From assembly GCF_004193775.1 (NCBI RefSeq), contig NC_041011.1, positions 9,575,656 through 9,639,655 of the forward strand: a stretch of DNA of 64,000 nt, in the 5' to 3' direction. The translations under genes and the position numbers were made by a program. Below, one piece after another: positions 45,270-56,220 of the stretch; position 1 is the stretch's first letter; each line of letters starts with the position of its first letter. This stretch comes from Glycine soja. Taxonomy: Eukaryota; Streptophyta; Magnoliopsida; Fabales; Fabaceae. The notes beneath the pieces were generated by a model. It saw only the letters and a program-made list of their open reading frames with translations. It was not told the origin of the DNA and did no database searches.

Positions 45270-47333
45270 CTATGCCTGATCTATGCGCCGTCTGCGTCTA
45301 GACCTAACATATACTAGATGGTCCTGTGTCACACTCCTGACCAACCTGAGGCATTCTTCGATCACCTCATGTGTCGATGAGCCAGGCGTGACCACCCCTA
45401 AACTCAGATGGCGCTCCAACCTCTCAACAATGTCATCACAAACTTCTTGTTACATACAAAACAAACTGATTACACAAATTATTATGCAAATATTGAGGTA
45501 AATGACGTAAATTATTAGTATTACTTATCACTCCATGTCTAGGCTCCTCCACAGATGTCGACGATGCCCCTGGCTCCAGCACTTGAAGGATATCCGTCTG
45601 CGGGGACTGAGGGACGACTCGGGGCTGCGGGGCATGACCATGAGGCAGAGGATCTAATGCGTGGCCTGGTGTCATGAAAGGATGGGAGATGCAGAAGAAC
45701 CAGTCCATGTAGTCAATGGAACACTGGCCTGACACAACACACACCTCACCTGCTGGAACGATATGATCCTCGTAGTGCATCCACCTGTCGTGTATATCAT
45801 CATATGAGACCCATGAATAGAAAGGAGGAGCAGGAATGGTCTACGTGTATCCAAACTGCCACACGACCCTCTCCGGTCGGTAATAAACAGCAACAGCCCC
45901 CCAACGCAAGAGACCAGAATAGCATGATCTGACGTGGAAGTCCAGAGTCGGTCCAGGCGCTCCCTGTACGCTGGCGTACGAATGCTCTTCACGGTCTTTC
46001 TGGTCACAATCCACCTACACGCACGCGGAGAATCCTCGTCGTACTCCTGATCAGCAGTGGAGTCTGCGACTGACGGAAAGTGCTCGTAAATCCAGCACTA
46101 CAGATGTAACATCAAAATTATAAACATTAATAATGAAAGTGTAACAAAATTTAAAGTTGGACATTGTTGAGGCTGAACGAATGAAAAACATATTTGTTAC
46201 CTGCAGCAGTGTGATGTAACCGCCAAGCTGTCGGTTGTGGCTCATAGATGCATCATTCAGTTGGTCGTACATATGCACCAAAGCAGCCACTCCCCAGGCG
46301 TACCTCTCTGTTATACTGAGGTCACGAAGGGCCTCCAAGTAGACAACATGTACATTGGTTGCACTCTTGTTAACAAACAGAGTGCAACCCAGAAGATGAA
46401 GAAGATATACGCGAGCCACAGCTGTCCAATTACCTTCCTGGCATCGATGCTCATATATATCACGCACCCATTGCAGGCGTACGTACGGTCCACGACACTA
46501 GGCTGTCTCAGCCCTAGCAGACTCTGCAGAGACCATCAATAAGTCCACCAGTATCTGAACTGCATCATCCACGTGCAAGAGCTCAAAAGCGTATAAGTCG
46601 CCAATCACGGGAAGATAGAGAAGCGAGGAGACGTCGTCCAGCGTGATGGTGAGCTCTCCCACCAGGAGATGGAAACTAGACGTCTCCCGGTGCCACCACT
46701 CGACAAATGCGGACAAAATTCCCCGATCGCCGGTGTCTACCGAACACGCGATCAGAGGACTTAGTCCTGTACCGGCAACAAGTCCCTCAATGGTAGGGAC
46801 AGGCCTGCCTAAACTGTGGACCTTCCTCCCATGAGATGATAGCTTCAATTCAGGACGCTCCTGAATTGAAGTATAAAGGAACGCAAAATTCGTTAAAATT
46901 ATCATTTAAAGGAAAACTAATTTCAATCATAAAGTATACTTTACAAGTAACTAAAAATAAATAGTATAAATACCTCTCCCGTCCATACGCTGCAAGCAAC
47001 ATGATCCGCATACTGGGTCAACACGGATGGGTCACTCGGACCACCCGGAAATCCCTCATGCTCATCCTCAGCAGCCTTTGTGCCTGTGTCCACAGGAATG
47101 TCTGTCACAATGTCCTCTACAGCAGCTGGTGCCTCCATCGGGTCATCCTGAACATCTGGCGTAGGGATCACTAGCTCATCGTGCGCCACAGTCACAGTGA
47201 CTCGCTGCCTCCGTGCGGATGCAGTAGGCCATCAACGCTGTAGAGCATCATCAAAATCATCACGATCTCCTCTGCCCACACCTCTGCCAGTAACCTGACC
47301 TAAGGCACGACCTAATCCTCTGGTCCTAACCAT
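45270..47333 (-). pseudogene. PMD pseudogene of MULE-2
   Basis: Same four-exon plan as the MULE-1 PMD gene. Exon 1 starts MVRTRGLGRALGQVTGRG (ATG at 47333) and hits a stop at the Trp-Pro site where MULE-1 reads RRRPTAS. Exon 2 keeps ERPELKLSSHGRKVHSLGRP, GLSPLIACS, SSFHLLVGELTITLDDVSS and has a stop after SARAETA, then continues IYEHRCQ and AYLLHLL-like GCTLFVNKSATNV. Exon 3 (CWIYEHFPSV) shifts frame, though MDWFFCISHPFMTPGHA remains. Exon 4 ends VYVRSRRRRRIDQA at 45270. At least two nonsense changes and one frameshift make it non-functional, but its close match to the MULE-1 copy shows common origin. Confidence 0.85.
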
Positions 47334-49087
47334 GATCTGCAAATGAGTGCCGCAAATTCAATCACCGATTTCATTCACTCAAATTTCATTGGTCTAACGC
47401 AAATTTCATTGACTGAAAGTCGCGCAAACTGTCAAGCTTTCATTGATTGTAGGACATGTATGTCAAGAAAGGCATGTCAAGAAAGGCTACACATGTTAGG
47501 CTTTTATCGGGTTAGTTTTTATTCAGTACACTATATGATTGAATGGAAATTGATTATGGATCCTAATATTATTGATATTAGATGAACAAAGCCAAAGAAA
47601 GAAGAAATCAATCTTCTTGAAATGGAAGCAACTCCATATTGTTTCTTGATGATCCTTTATTCCCTCTTGATCCTTGGGTTTCTGGCTCATGCTTTGTTCA
47701 TGATCTTATCCTTAGTCTTTATAAATTGTTTGTTCATGCTATTAAATGTGTTTTTTCTCTAGTGTTTCAAAATTGTTTTCCTACACAAAATTTGTGGCAG
47801 TTATTGTATCATTTTTCAGTGAGGTGTGCATGTTTTAATAGGTTTTGTACACTTTTCTCACTCATTGGGGGGAATATGCTTCTAATACCAAACAAAATAG
47901 AAGCCTCACTTATGTGGACTGGTCAAGCTTTATGCTTATTCATTTGGTTCAACCTATAATTTTTGGAGCAACTAGATAAAGAATGACCGATCAACATTCA
48001 AAATAGAAGATAACTTCTCATAGATTATCCCAATAAAAAAGCAAAATCCCTTTCCTCTCAAAGTTATACTAGCACTTCATACATTAACATCTACTCCTTC
48101 TTCCTCTTGGATTTGAACAACATATTCAAAAGTATGGTCTTTGTTAATTAACTAGTGATATTGAAGATGAAGATTCCTTATCTAAACAAATTGATAAAAG
48201 CAAAAAAAGAGAAAAAGTAGAAAGATCTTTTAGCCTATCATAGAGAAGCTATGTAGAATTGAAAGAAAAGATGACTAAGTATACCAATGTCTAGACAACC
48301 TTCAATAGGAGAGAATGAATTATATGTGATGGGATAAAGAAAAGTTTAACTATCCACTAAAAAAGAAAGAATGAGAGTTTAGAAAAGTCTCAACAATTTG
48401 GGTGAAATTGCTAGATAGGTGTGACATTATATATTATACTAAAATGTCATGAGAAATCTATCGAAATTCATTCTAAGTGACATTTATCTATCGAAGATTT
48501 TTTTAGAATACCACCAAATTTTGTTATATTCCTACAAAATTATGATAGTGATGATTGAATATCACAAGATTTATTTATATTATTTAAAAATCTTGATTGA
48601 ATACCATAATATTTTATCGAATAAAGCCTTTTAAAATCTTAATTCGTGCTGCTATTGTATGGTTTTTCTTTGGCTCTCAAGTGACAAAGGTCATAAGCTT
48701 GTTCATGTCCTCATGGGCTTGAGGCACAAGACTTCTCAACTAATTCAACTATAAAAAAAGCATATCTTTGGCACTTGGGTACGGGCCTTACTTGGGAGCA
48801 GCCACATTTTTGTTTAAAATATGCTTTTCTGTTTTGAAGCCTTATAATAGCATGAAATTGTCAGAAAATGACAATTTGTGGTGGCTTTAAAAATCTTAAG
48901 AGCTCAATTACAAATATTTTACAAGATCAATGACACAATTACTATTTTTTTAGTTTAGGGACCTAAATTAAAAACTCCTAAATAGTTGAGGGAATTAAAT
49001 TAACCTTGAATGAACAGAAACGGGCAATTTTTCACATGGATATGTAAATAAAAACACCAAAATTCCTAATTAAAATGAAGTTGTGAC
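47334..49087. other. Internal MULE-2 DNA without recognised gene
   Basis: Short repeats ('aaatttcattg' near 47380-47415; 'tgtcaagaaaggc' twice near 47460-47485) lie close to the PMD start. A frame at about 47620-47959 beginning MEATPYCFLDDPLFPLDPWV is open for some 110 codons but matches no family I know. A captured host or retroelement fragment is possible. Confidence 0.4.
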
Positions 49088-49113
49088 TTTTACGGATCAC
49101 GTGATCCGTAAAA
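49088..49113. repeat. Perfect 26-bp palindrome at the right end of MULE-2
   Basis: A perfect palindrome centred on CACGTG, with arms TTTTACGGAT and ATCCGTAAAA. It carries the GATCCGTAA motif of the left array, so both ends of MULE-2 share a motif. It contains a G-box core (CACGTG), which may be coincidental. Confidence 0.85.
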
Positions 49114-49570
49114 AGCACAACAACTTCCCGATAGCGGTTTCCGCCATCGTCGACAACAATGGAGGAAAAAACAAAAGGTTCACGACGCTTACCTCGACTG
49201 TGGACGATCACGAAGCTCCCTCGACGGTGGACGGCGAAGATGAAGTAGAAACGCGAAGAAGAAGCACCACGACACGCGAAGAAGAAGTAGAAGAATGGCG
49301 GCAATGGCTTGGGAGGCGAAACACGAAGTTCACTTGGGAGGTCCGAGGAGGTTCACGACAACAATCACGGCAAGAATGAAGAAGATGCAGAAACTCAAGA
49401 AGATGTAGAAGAATGAAGAAGCACAAAGGTCCGAGGAAGAAGAAGCATACGACGCGAGAAAGAGAGAGGCGAGAGTTATTTTTTAAAAAAAATGCTGAGG
49501 GGCTAAAAGGTCTTTTCCCAACAATTGCTAGGTGCACCAGCAAAACTGCTGGGTGCACCTAGTAGCACTC

Positions 49571-49579
49571 TGAAACAAA
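49571..49579. repeat. 9-bp TSD of MULE-2, right copy
   Basis: tgaaacaaa, identical to 44357-44365. Confidence 0.93.
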
Positions 49580-49610
49580 GTGGTCGAGAATGGAGCCCAA
49601 ACAATGCTTT

Positions 49611-49821
49611 TGCAAAATCCCTAATTTCCCCTCCGAACAAAGATGACCGGCCAATGGCATAGGAAGAGTCGCGCCTCACGGTGGCATAGATCAGCGATGT
49701 CATAGGGTTCGAGGGTGCCATTGCATCGGCGATGGATGACTTTTCTATACATTAATGCGAGCGTGAAATCAACGACGAAGATAGGCTTGTGCTCTTCGTC
49801 GTGGCTCTCCTTTGCTTCTCC
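49611..49821 (-). CDS. Possible exon or gene fragment of unknown function
   Basis: From the ATG near 49824 the minus strand reads MGEAKESHDEEHKPIFVVDF, then LALMYRKVIHRRCNGTLEPY and CHREARLFLCHWPVIF before a stop near 49621. Codon composition is higher in GC than the surrounding DNA and the start context (aca ATG GGA) is plausible. I cannot name a family. It could be a first exon cut from its gene by MULE-2 inserted just downstream, or chance. Coordinates are approximate. Confidence 0.25.
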
Positions 49822-50034
49822 CATTGTAAGGATCCCCGCGACCCTCAACCACCACAACGGTGATGTTCTGATGACGGAGCCCGGCTGCGTTCGAGGGCAA
49901 GGGATTCTGGGTTTTTCCTTTGCTTCTTTTTCTTTTTGTTGGATTAATTATCAGTCTAAATTATACTATTGTTTTTTAGTTGCAGAAACAATGTTGTTCA
50001 ATTTCTGAATTGATTAATTTCTTTGCTTCTGGGT

Positions 50035-50253
50035 TTATAATTTCTTGATTGCTTTGGGATTATGTATCCATTTAATCTAAATTTTGAATCTAGTTTTAAT
50101 TTGCTTGTAGTGATTTCTTTTCAAAAATTGTTGGTAATGCTTGTAGTTATAATTTCTTGATTGCTTTGGGATTATGTATCCATTTAATCTAAATTTTGAA
50201 TCTAGTTTTAATTTGCTTGTAGTGATTTCTTTTCAAAAATTGTTGGTAATGCT
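50035..50253. repeat. 112-bp tandem duplication
   Basis: Two nearly identical copies of a 112-bp unit ('ttataatttcttgattgc ... ggtaatgctt') at 50035 and 50147. Confidence 0.9.
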
Positions 50254-50604
50254 TCTTGGAAATTTGCATTGACCACAAACAATTTTTGCTTAAGGGGCTC
50301 AACGAAGAAGATGAGAACGAGACATTTTAGGGAAAGCAAATACACATGCTTGTCAAATGACCCAGAAATTAAAACGGAGCTAAGGCCGTTTGGGGGTGTA
50401 GGGGTGCTAGTCTAATAGGAAGGCAAAAGTTAAAGGTTTTTTGTAGGTGATAAAAAGGAGAGAGTTGATGTGTAATTTGAATAAACTTTAGGAGAGGATG
50501 ACGGAAAACTCTCTTAAATAAAATATAATAAGTAGATGAAATATAAAAAAATACCGCACAAAATTAGTATTTTAACCTATTTATTAACTCTTTGACCAAT
50601 TTTT

Positions 50605-50747
50605 TTTATCTAAACCAAATAAATTGATAATGAGCATCCAAATAAATTTTTATTACAAAATTATTGCCTCCCCTTTTTTATCTAAACCAAATAAATTGAT
50701 AATGAGCATCCAAATAAAATTTTTATTACAAAATTATTGCCTCCCCC
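50605..50747. repeat. About 73-bp tandem duplication
   Basis: The block 'tttttatctaaaccaaataa ... ttattgcctcccc' occurs twice in a row, just downstream of the NHL gene's stop codon. Confidence 0.88.
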
Positions 50748-50817
50748 ATACTAAAATAACAAAAAATAAGAAGCCAAACCCCTTGCTCGGAAACTCTCAA
50801 TTCAAAACTCTCGTCTC

Positions 50818-51636
50818 TTAATTTCCTACATCGTTGATATTCCATTGATCTACATTGTATAAGCACTCTCTATCCACGCCAACATCGTCCAATGTCGCCA
50901 CCTCACCTTGTTCCAATGGTGATAAATCAACTTCTAAATTCGAACAATAAGGTTGCATGGTCACGGGCACATTCATCTTATTAATTTCAATTTCCGCTTC
51001 CACTTCTACCTTCAATCCAAAACTCATAGCACCCAATTTCATCTCTTCATCAATCTCTTGAATCACATCATCATCCACAATGGGTTGATCCCTCTCCCAC
51101 CCTGTAGTATTAAAAGTCAAATGCAATGTCTTGTTCTCATTCTTGTCCATAACGAAAATCCCATGCGTGTTTAATAAATCCTCAGATTGAATTGGGGCAC
51201 TAAGGGCTATAACTTTGTCTTCCTTGTACACCATAAAGGCTTTGAAGTTTAGAAAGTTTATTAACGTTGAGTTGACACCGTTGGAGATGGTTAAGTCCAC
51301 GTTCCACGTGGCTGATAACTCCCCTTGAGAGATATTGAAGGTTGCAACATTTAGTGACTGAAGGAAAAAAAATGGTGGGAAAATATGTGAATTTGGGGAG
51401 TCATTATCATATTCAATTATGATGGGAATCATTAGGCAGAAGATAATTAGGCAGAAGATAAAAAGTGCAATGAAACCCACGATGGTTCTAGCAATTCTCC
51501 AAGGAGTTCCACAAAACTCGTCGCAATCATATGATTGCTCATTGTCATGATCATAGTCTAGAGGAATGGGTATCAAGGTGTAAGGGTTAGTTACTCTACC
51601 AACCCCAGATACACCTTGAAGAATTGAAGGTACCAT
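50818..51636 (-). CDS. NDR1/HIN1-like (NHL, LEA-2 group) membrane protein
   Basis: Single exon, 272 aa, from the ATG at 51636; the frame is open upstream to a stop, but only TTG codons occur there, so this ATG is the best start. A cytosolic head (MVPSILQGVSGVGRVTNPYT, then an acidic stretch and CDEFCGTPWRIAR) precedes one strong membrane helix at about 51-74 (TIVGFIALFIFCLIIFCLMI). The outer LEA-2 region begins near LQSLNVATFNISQGELSATW and keeps the NHL layout, with several N-glycosylation sites (NIS, NST, NKT, NTT). The C-terminus is acidic and has no second helix or GPI-type tail. Family members sit at the plasma membrane and some act in pathogen response. It is a more diverged NHL than the one at the left edge. 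Confidence 0.82.
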   Translation of the reverse strand: MVPSILQGVSGVGRVTNPYTLIPIPLDYDHDNEQSYDCDEFCGTPWRIARTIVGFIALFIFCLIIFCLMIPIIIEYDNDSPNSHIFPPFFFLQSLNVATFNISQGELSATWNVDLTISNGVNSTLINFLNFKAFMVYKEDKVIALSAPIQSEDLLNTHGIFVMDKNENKTLHLTFNTTGWERDQPIVDDDVIQEIDEEMKLGAMSFGLKVEVEAEIEINKMNVPVTMQPYCSNLEVDLSPLEQGEVATLDDVGVDRECLYNVDQWNINDVGN

Positions 51637-51723
51637 GTTTAAAACTAAATTAATTTGTTGCAATGTTGCCAAAACTTCTTGAACAAATTTTAATGACTTA
51701 TGCGTTTTGCACTCACGTTCATG

Positions 51724-51731
51724 TATTTATA
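51724..51731 (-). promoter_or_regulatory. Likely TATA box of the NHL gene
   Basis: TATAAATA on the minus strand, about 88 nt upstream of the ATG at 51636. Confidence 0.6.
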
Positions 51732-52437
51732 GTATAAACATTGGAAACCATATGGTAGGAAACCAACTAGATTATACCCTAAAGACAGGACCATCAAGTT
51801 AAGAGAGGCTATGCCCATGGTAATTTTTGTAAATGTACATTTGAAAAATTGTTTTGTGCGACTATAGGTGCACGAGTTGCGTTGTAAGTTGAAAGGGTTG
51901 AGTAAAATTTGCATCTACTATTTCTTTTTTATCTAAAAAAAGATATGATGGATTTAATTATCTATATGTAAATCTGGCATTTGATTATAATAAATTCTTC
52001 TATATATAAAAAGGCGTTTATAATTCCTTACAACTGTACAAAGTGACTTTGTATATATAAGTATATGAGTAATTTTAGATTTATGTTTCATGTCTTTTAA
52101 AGAAAGTTTTCTTTCACAAAATGGACTAAGCTTTAAGCACCCGGCTCATTTTGAATGCAGTGATTGATACATAACAATTTGAGAAGGGGAAAAAAAGAAA
52201 AAGAAAATGAATGCATGCATACTAAGCATGCCTAGATTATTTTTTGAATTCTAACTTATATTTCATTACAATTTGAAATATTAAATATACAATCTATAGT
52301 ATATAACCCAAAAAAATGAAAATAGGTTAGGTTTAAATTTTCCATAATAGGTAAACGTGTTTCTGTGAAATGTCAGGTTTAACAGCGCTTTTCATCATTT
52401 AAAAGCTTACATTATGTAAAGACATTTAAAAAGTTTA

Positions 52438-52505
<68 letters not shown>

Positions 52506-53138
52506 AAAACTATTAGCAACACATTATTTTAATTCCACCATAAGACTTTGCTTAATCAGTCTAATCTTTTTAAAAAATTCAAAGTCTTACACTTATTTAA
52601 AAGTCTGATTTGAACTCTTAACATACTTAATAAGGTCTATTTTATATTAGAGCTTTTATATAAGTGTAACTTCTCTTATGGGAATTGTCTCATAGTCCTT
52701 TAAAAAAAATTTATGTGAATCAAATTATAATTTATAAAAATTATAAAATCATTGCTACTTAGAGCATAAAATAGATGAGAATAGATGAGCTAAGTTTTAT
52801 AAGAATAAAGTCTAATAACTTAACATGATATAAGGTTATTACCTTTAAGATAATTCAGTTAAAAACCTATTTTGTAACAAGTCCTCTAAATAAAACATAA
52901 ATTTATTCTCAATAAATTTATATGTTTGTCTCTTTATGTAGGTCAACATTCATAATATTTTTAAAAGGTAAATAAATATATGATTTTGATACATTATGTA
53001 ATAATAATTAATAAAAAACATAGTTCCCAAAAATTAGTAATGTATTACTTTAATTACTAATTTTTGTCTATACTACAAATTAGTCATTTGAGAGGAAAAA
53101 TAATATTTATAAGTAGACAAATTAAAAGGATAAACTTG
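51732..53138. other. AT-rich intergenic DNA with an (AT)n tract
   Basis: No gene recognised. A (TA)n tract of about 60 bp lies at 52440-52502. Confidence 0.5.
52440..52502. repeat. (TA)n microsatellite
   Basis: About 62 bp of uninterrupted TA repeat. Confidence 0.96.
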
Positions 53139-53146
53139 CTAATAAG
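53139..53146. repeat. 8-bp hAT TSD, first of three copies
   Basis: ctaataag; further copies lie at 55427-55434 and 56213-56220. Confidence 0.9.
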
Positions 53147-55426
53147 TAGGGGTAGGTAAACGTGTTGGACCTTGTGGCCTCAATAATCTTAAGAGGGATA
53201 GGCTTAGAATGCAGAAGAAGCAGCAACAATCAATTTAATAATGTTCTTTAAACATGCAAGGCAAAATTGATTGCAATAACATAAATGAGATAAGGGAAGA
53301 GAGAATGCAAACACAGTTTTATACTGGTTCGGCCACAACCCGTGCCTACGTCCAGTACTCAAGCAACCCACTTGAGATTTCCACTATCTTTGTAAAATCC
53401 TTTACAACTTCTGAACCACACAGGGACAACCCATCCCTTGTGTTCAGGAATCCTTACAACTCAAGAGACTCTCGGTCCCTTAATCAATTTCATTGAGTAA
53501 GAAGAATGGAAGAAGAATTCTCTCTTCAAGAGAAGAATATTACAATGAAGATCCATGGATGAACTCTTAATGGATTTGCAAGTGTTTGCCCAAGAGTTCT
53601 TGAGAGAGCATTTTACAATGAAGTTCTCTTGGAATCTCTCTCATTGTCTTTTTAGAGGATAAGACATTTTTGTCAAGCAAAACTCTCTCTATCTTTTGAG
53701 AGGATAAAACATTTTGATCAAAAACTCTCTCATAAAATTCGTGCCCAAGTCACCTATTTATAGGCCTTTGATGGCCATTCACAAATCTAATGAAAAGATG
53801 TGACTGCTGACAGATTTTCTAAAAATTTTCCACTGGTAATCGATTACAATGTTTGTGTAATCGATTACACAGTTATAATTTGAAGGGTTATGACTTTTGA
53901 ATTTGAATTTCCAAAGTTTCGTTGCTGGTAATCGATTACAGACATATGGTAATCGATTACATGCTGAAAATTCAAATTCAAAACATTTTTCAACAGCTAT
54001 TTCTCAACCCTATCTTCTGGTAATCGATTACACTTCCTGGTAATCGATTACCAGAGCCTTGCATGTCTTGAAAGCACTTTGTTTTAAGGCAAGGCTTGGT
54101 CTTTAGTGAATCTTCAAAACAAGGCTTTGTTTGTTGAAGCAATCTTGAATTATTCTTGAAGCAAATGCTTATCATTTGAAACAGCCTTGTTAGATTCTTC
54201 TTTGACATCATCAAAATCATGTATACATACATTCACAAAACGGGTCCAAGTCCATGGACTGACCCACGGGGCCCGCGGTCCGCACGGGTTACGAACCAAT
54301 TTTTTTAAACGATCCATGGTTATGTCATATTTTTGGGCCCACCCTGCTTAACCCGCGGACTATGCAGGTTTGGCCTGCGGGGTCCACAAGTTGCCCGCTG
54401 CCCGTATTAGGTTTAATTTGTGTGATCCTGACCCAATTATATTAGGTTTGATTTTCTATTTTTCACTTTAAACTTTTTTTTTTAAATAACATATAAAGAA
54501 ATATATTAGATAAGATAAACATATAAAGATAAAAATAAAATATTTAAATTAAAAGATGGTAAAGATAAAAAAGATAAGATAAGAAAAATAAAAGATAACA
54601 AAAATAAAAGATTAAGATAAAAAAAGATAAGTGATAATCTGCTAAAAATCTTCTTTTTTGATATTTTCTCGATCTTTTTCTCTTTTAATCTATCATTTTC
54701 ATATCTGAAAGTCATAAATAATAAAAATATCAATTCTTATCATTTAAGCCAAAACTAATTGTTAAAAAAATATTTTTAAAGATATTTCAATATATTTTTA
54801 TTATAAAAAATAGCTCATATCATATTTAGTAGTTGTAGCAGGCTCAGAACATTTTTTCTCCTCACGTGTGCTTAACAAATATCAAACTACACTTCTTGTT
54901 GACAATATATACTAAAAATTGGTTACTAGTATTTGATATGCAGGGTAAATACTATGTAATAATTATTGTCTTTTAATCACTTAACTTGATTTTATTCTAA
55001 TATTTATTATTATTTCGAGTTTTAGGAAAAGAAGATGAAGATATGGAGATGGAGAAGACTCAAGCTACTTCAAATATGAAATCATTCGTTATTGGAGATG
55101 TTTAAATTTCATATTTTAGATTTATTGCTTGGATTTTCTTTTGTTAAGACATTATTTATTTTATTGATGTAATTGACTAATTATTGAGATTTTATTTACA
55201 TTTGTATTGAACTTAATTTGATTGTATTATATTTTTATTAAAATTAAAATTCTTTTAAAATTAGGCCCGCGGACTGACCCGTTTGACCCGCAGGGTCCGC
55301 GGGACGGGAACGGACCAATTTATTTGGTCCGTGTAAGAAACGGGGCAGATTAAATCGATCCGCTACCAATCGGGCTTATGTGGACGGACCTTATGCGGGA
55401 CGGGCCGACCCGCTTACCCACCCCTA
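53147..55426. mobile_element. Non-autonomous hAT element 1, split by a solo LTR
   Basis: Ends TAGGGGTAGGTAAACGGGTC (after removing the LTR) and, as complement, TAGGGGTGGGTAAGCGGGTC are inverted repeats, flanked by an 8-bp TSD. About 1.2 kb is its own; 1,080 bp is the solo LTR and its TSD. Subterminal sequence is rich in GGGTC/GACCC phrases. No transposase is visible. Confidence 0.88.
53163..54237 (-). mobile_element. Solo LTR, Sirevirus-like, nested in hAT element 1
   Basis: 1,075 bp, starting TGTTGGACCTTGTGGCC and ending CATACATTCACA, with a perfect TSD aaacg (53158-53162 and 54238-54242). The inverted TATA box CTATTTATAGG lies near 53754, and TGGTAATCGATTAC palindromes cluster at about 53835-54050. 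It inserted only 16 bp inside the hAT left tip. Confidence 0.95.
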
Positions 55427-55434
55427 CTAATAAG
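55427..55434. repeat. 8-bp hAT TSD, shared middle copy
   Basis: ctaataag, between the right tip of hAT 1 and left tip of hAT 2. Confidence 0.9.
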
Positions 55435-56212
55435 TAGGGGTGAAAATAAGCCAAGCCAGACTTTACTAGGTTTGAGCTCGGCTTGAGTTGAATACGCAAG
55501 GCTTGAGGTTGGCTTATAGACTTTTTGTAAAGGCTCGGCTCGGCTCACATAAAAGCTTGGCTTTACCTACGAGCCTATTTGAAAGTCTGCTTAAAGACAT
55601 ATTTAATCAATTAATTGTTTTAAAACCTAGTGAAATACTAACTAAAAAAAGAAACTTATAAAATTTCATATAAGTAATGTACAAATCCAAAAATAATTTA
55701 TAAACAAAATCATATTAAATTTAAGTTATTAAAACACAAAGTATATCAAAAGAAAATGAAAAAAAAAGTATAATATTAAAAAAATATATGGATTAGAAAT
55801 GATTTATACTAATATAGTCAAATAAAAATATTTAAATTGTCTGAAAATGTCTTTACAAAACATTTTTTTCTTTAAAAATATTAATCTGGTTGCATTATCC
55901 TTTTAACTTAAGTCTTTTTCTTTTTGAAAATTTTCCACATGCAAACTAAATCTTTAAGAACTTTATGTCACTTCATTCTGTCTTTCATAATGTCATAAAA
56001 ATGGTATAAATAATAATAATAATAATTATTACTTAAACAAGCCGACTTGTCAAGTTTAATAAGTTTTTTTTATAGTTTGACTTTGACATTTTTATTTAAA
56101 AGGATTTTTTAAAAAACTTGAACTTGACCTTTATACTAAACAAGCCAAGCCGAGCCTTAAATAAGTCAAGCTATAGACCATTGACAAACGACTCGACTCA
56201 TTTTCACCCCTA
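55435..56212. mobile_element. Non-autonomous hAT element 2
   Basis: 778 bp with inverted ends TAGGGGTGAAAATAAGCCAAG and (complement of right) TAGGGGTGAAAATGAGTCGAG, flanked by ctaataag on both sides. It differs internally from hAT 1 and has subterminal AAGCC/GGCTT phrases. No transposase. Confidence 0.9.
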
Positions 56213-56220
56213 CTAATAAG
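56213..56220. repeat. 8-bp hAT TSD, third copy
   Basis: ctaataag. Confidence 0.9.

Larger units (their letters stand above)
44366..49570. mobile_element. MULE-2: non-autonomous Mutator-like element carrying a PMD pseudogene
   Basis: This 5,205-bp element has a perfect 9-bp TSD. Its tips (GAGTGTTGATAGGTGCACCC on the left; GAGTGCTACTAGGTGCACCC as complement on the right) share the TAGGTGCACCCAGCA core and inner TTGCTGGTGCACC of MULE-1, so the two are one TIR family. It carries a minus-strand PMD gene with stops, no sign of a transposase, and its own subterminal palindromes based on TTACGGATC/GATCCGTAA. It would need a transposase in trans, plausibly from a MULE-1-type element. Confidence 0.9.

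Noticed and set aside
51637..51672. Longer N-terminus for the NHL gene starting at 51672
   Set aside because: The codon there is TTG; the first in-frame ATG is at 51636. The same reasoning moved the PB1-like start from 8848 to 8812.
53754..53765. TATA boxes of the solo LTRs as host promoters
   Set aside because: They are retroelement promoters; no adjacent host gene in the right orientation suggests co-option.
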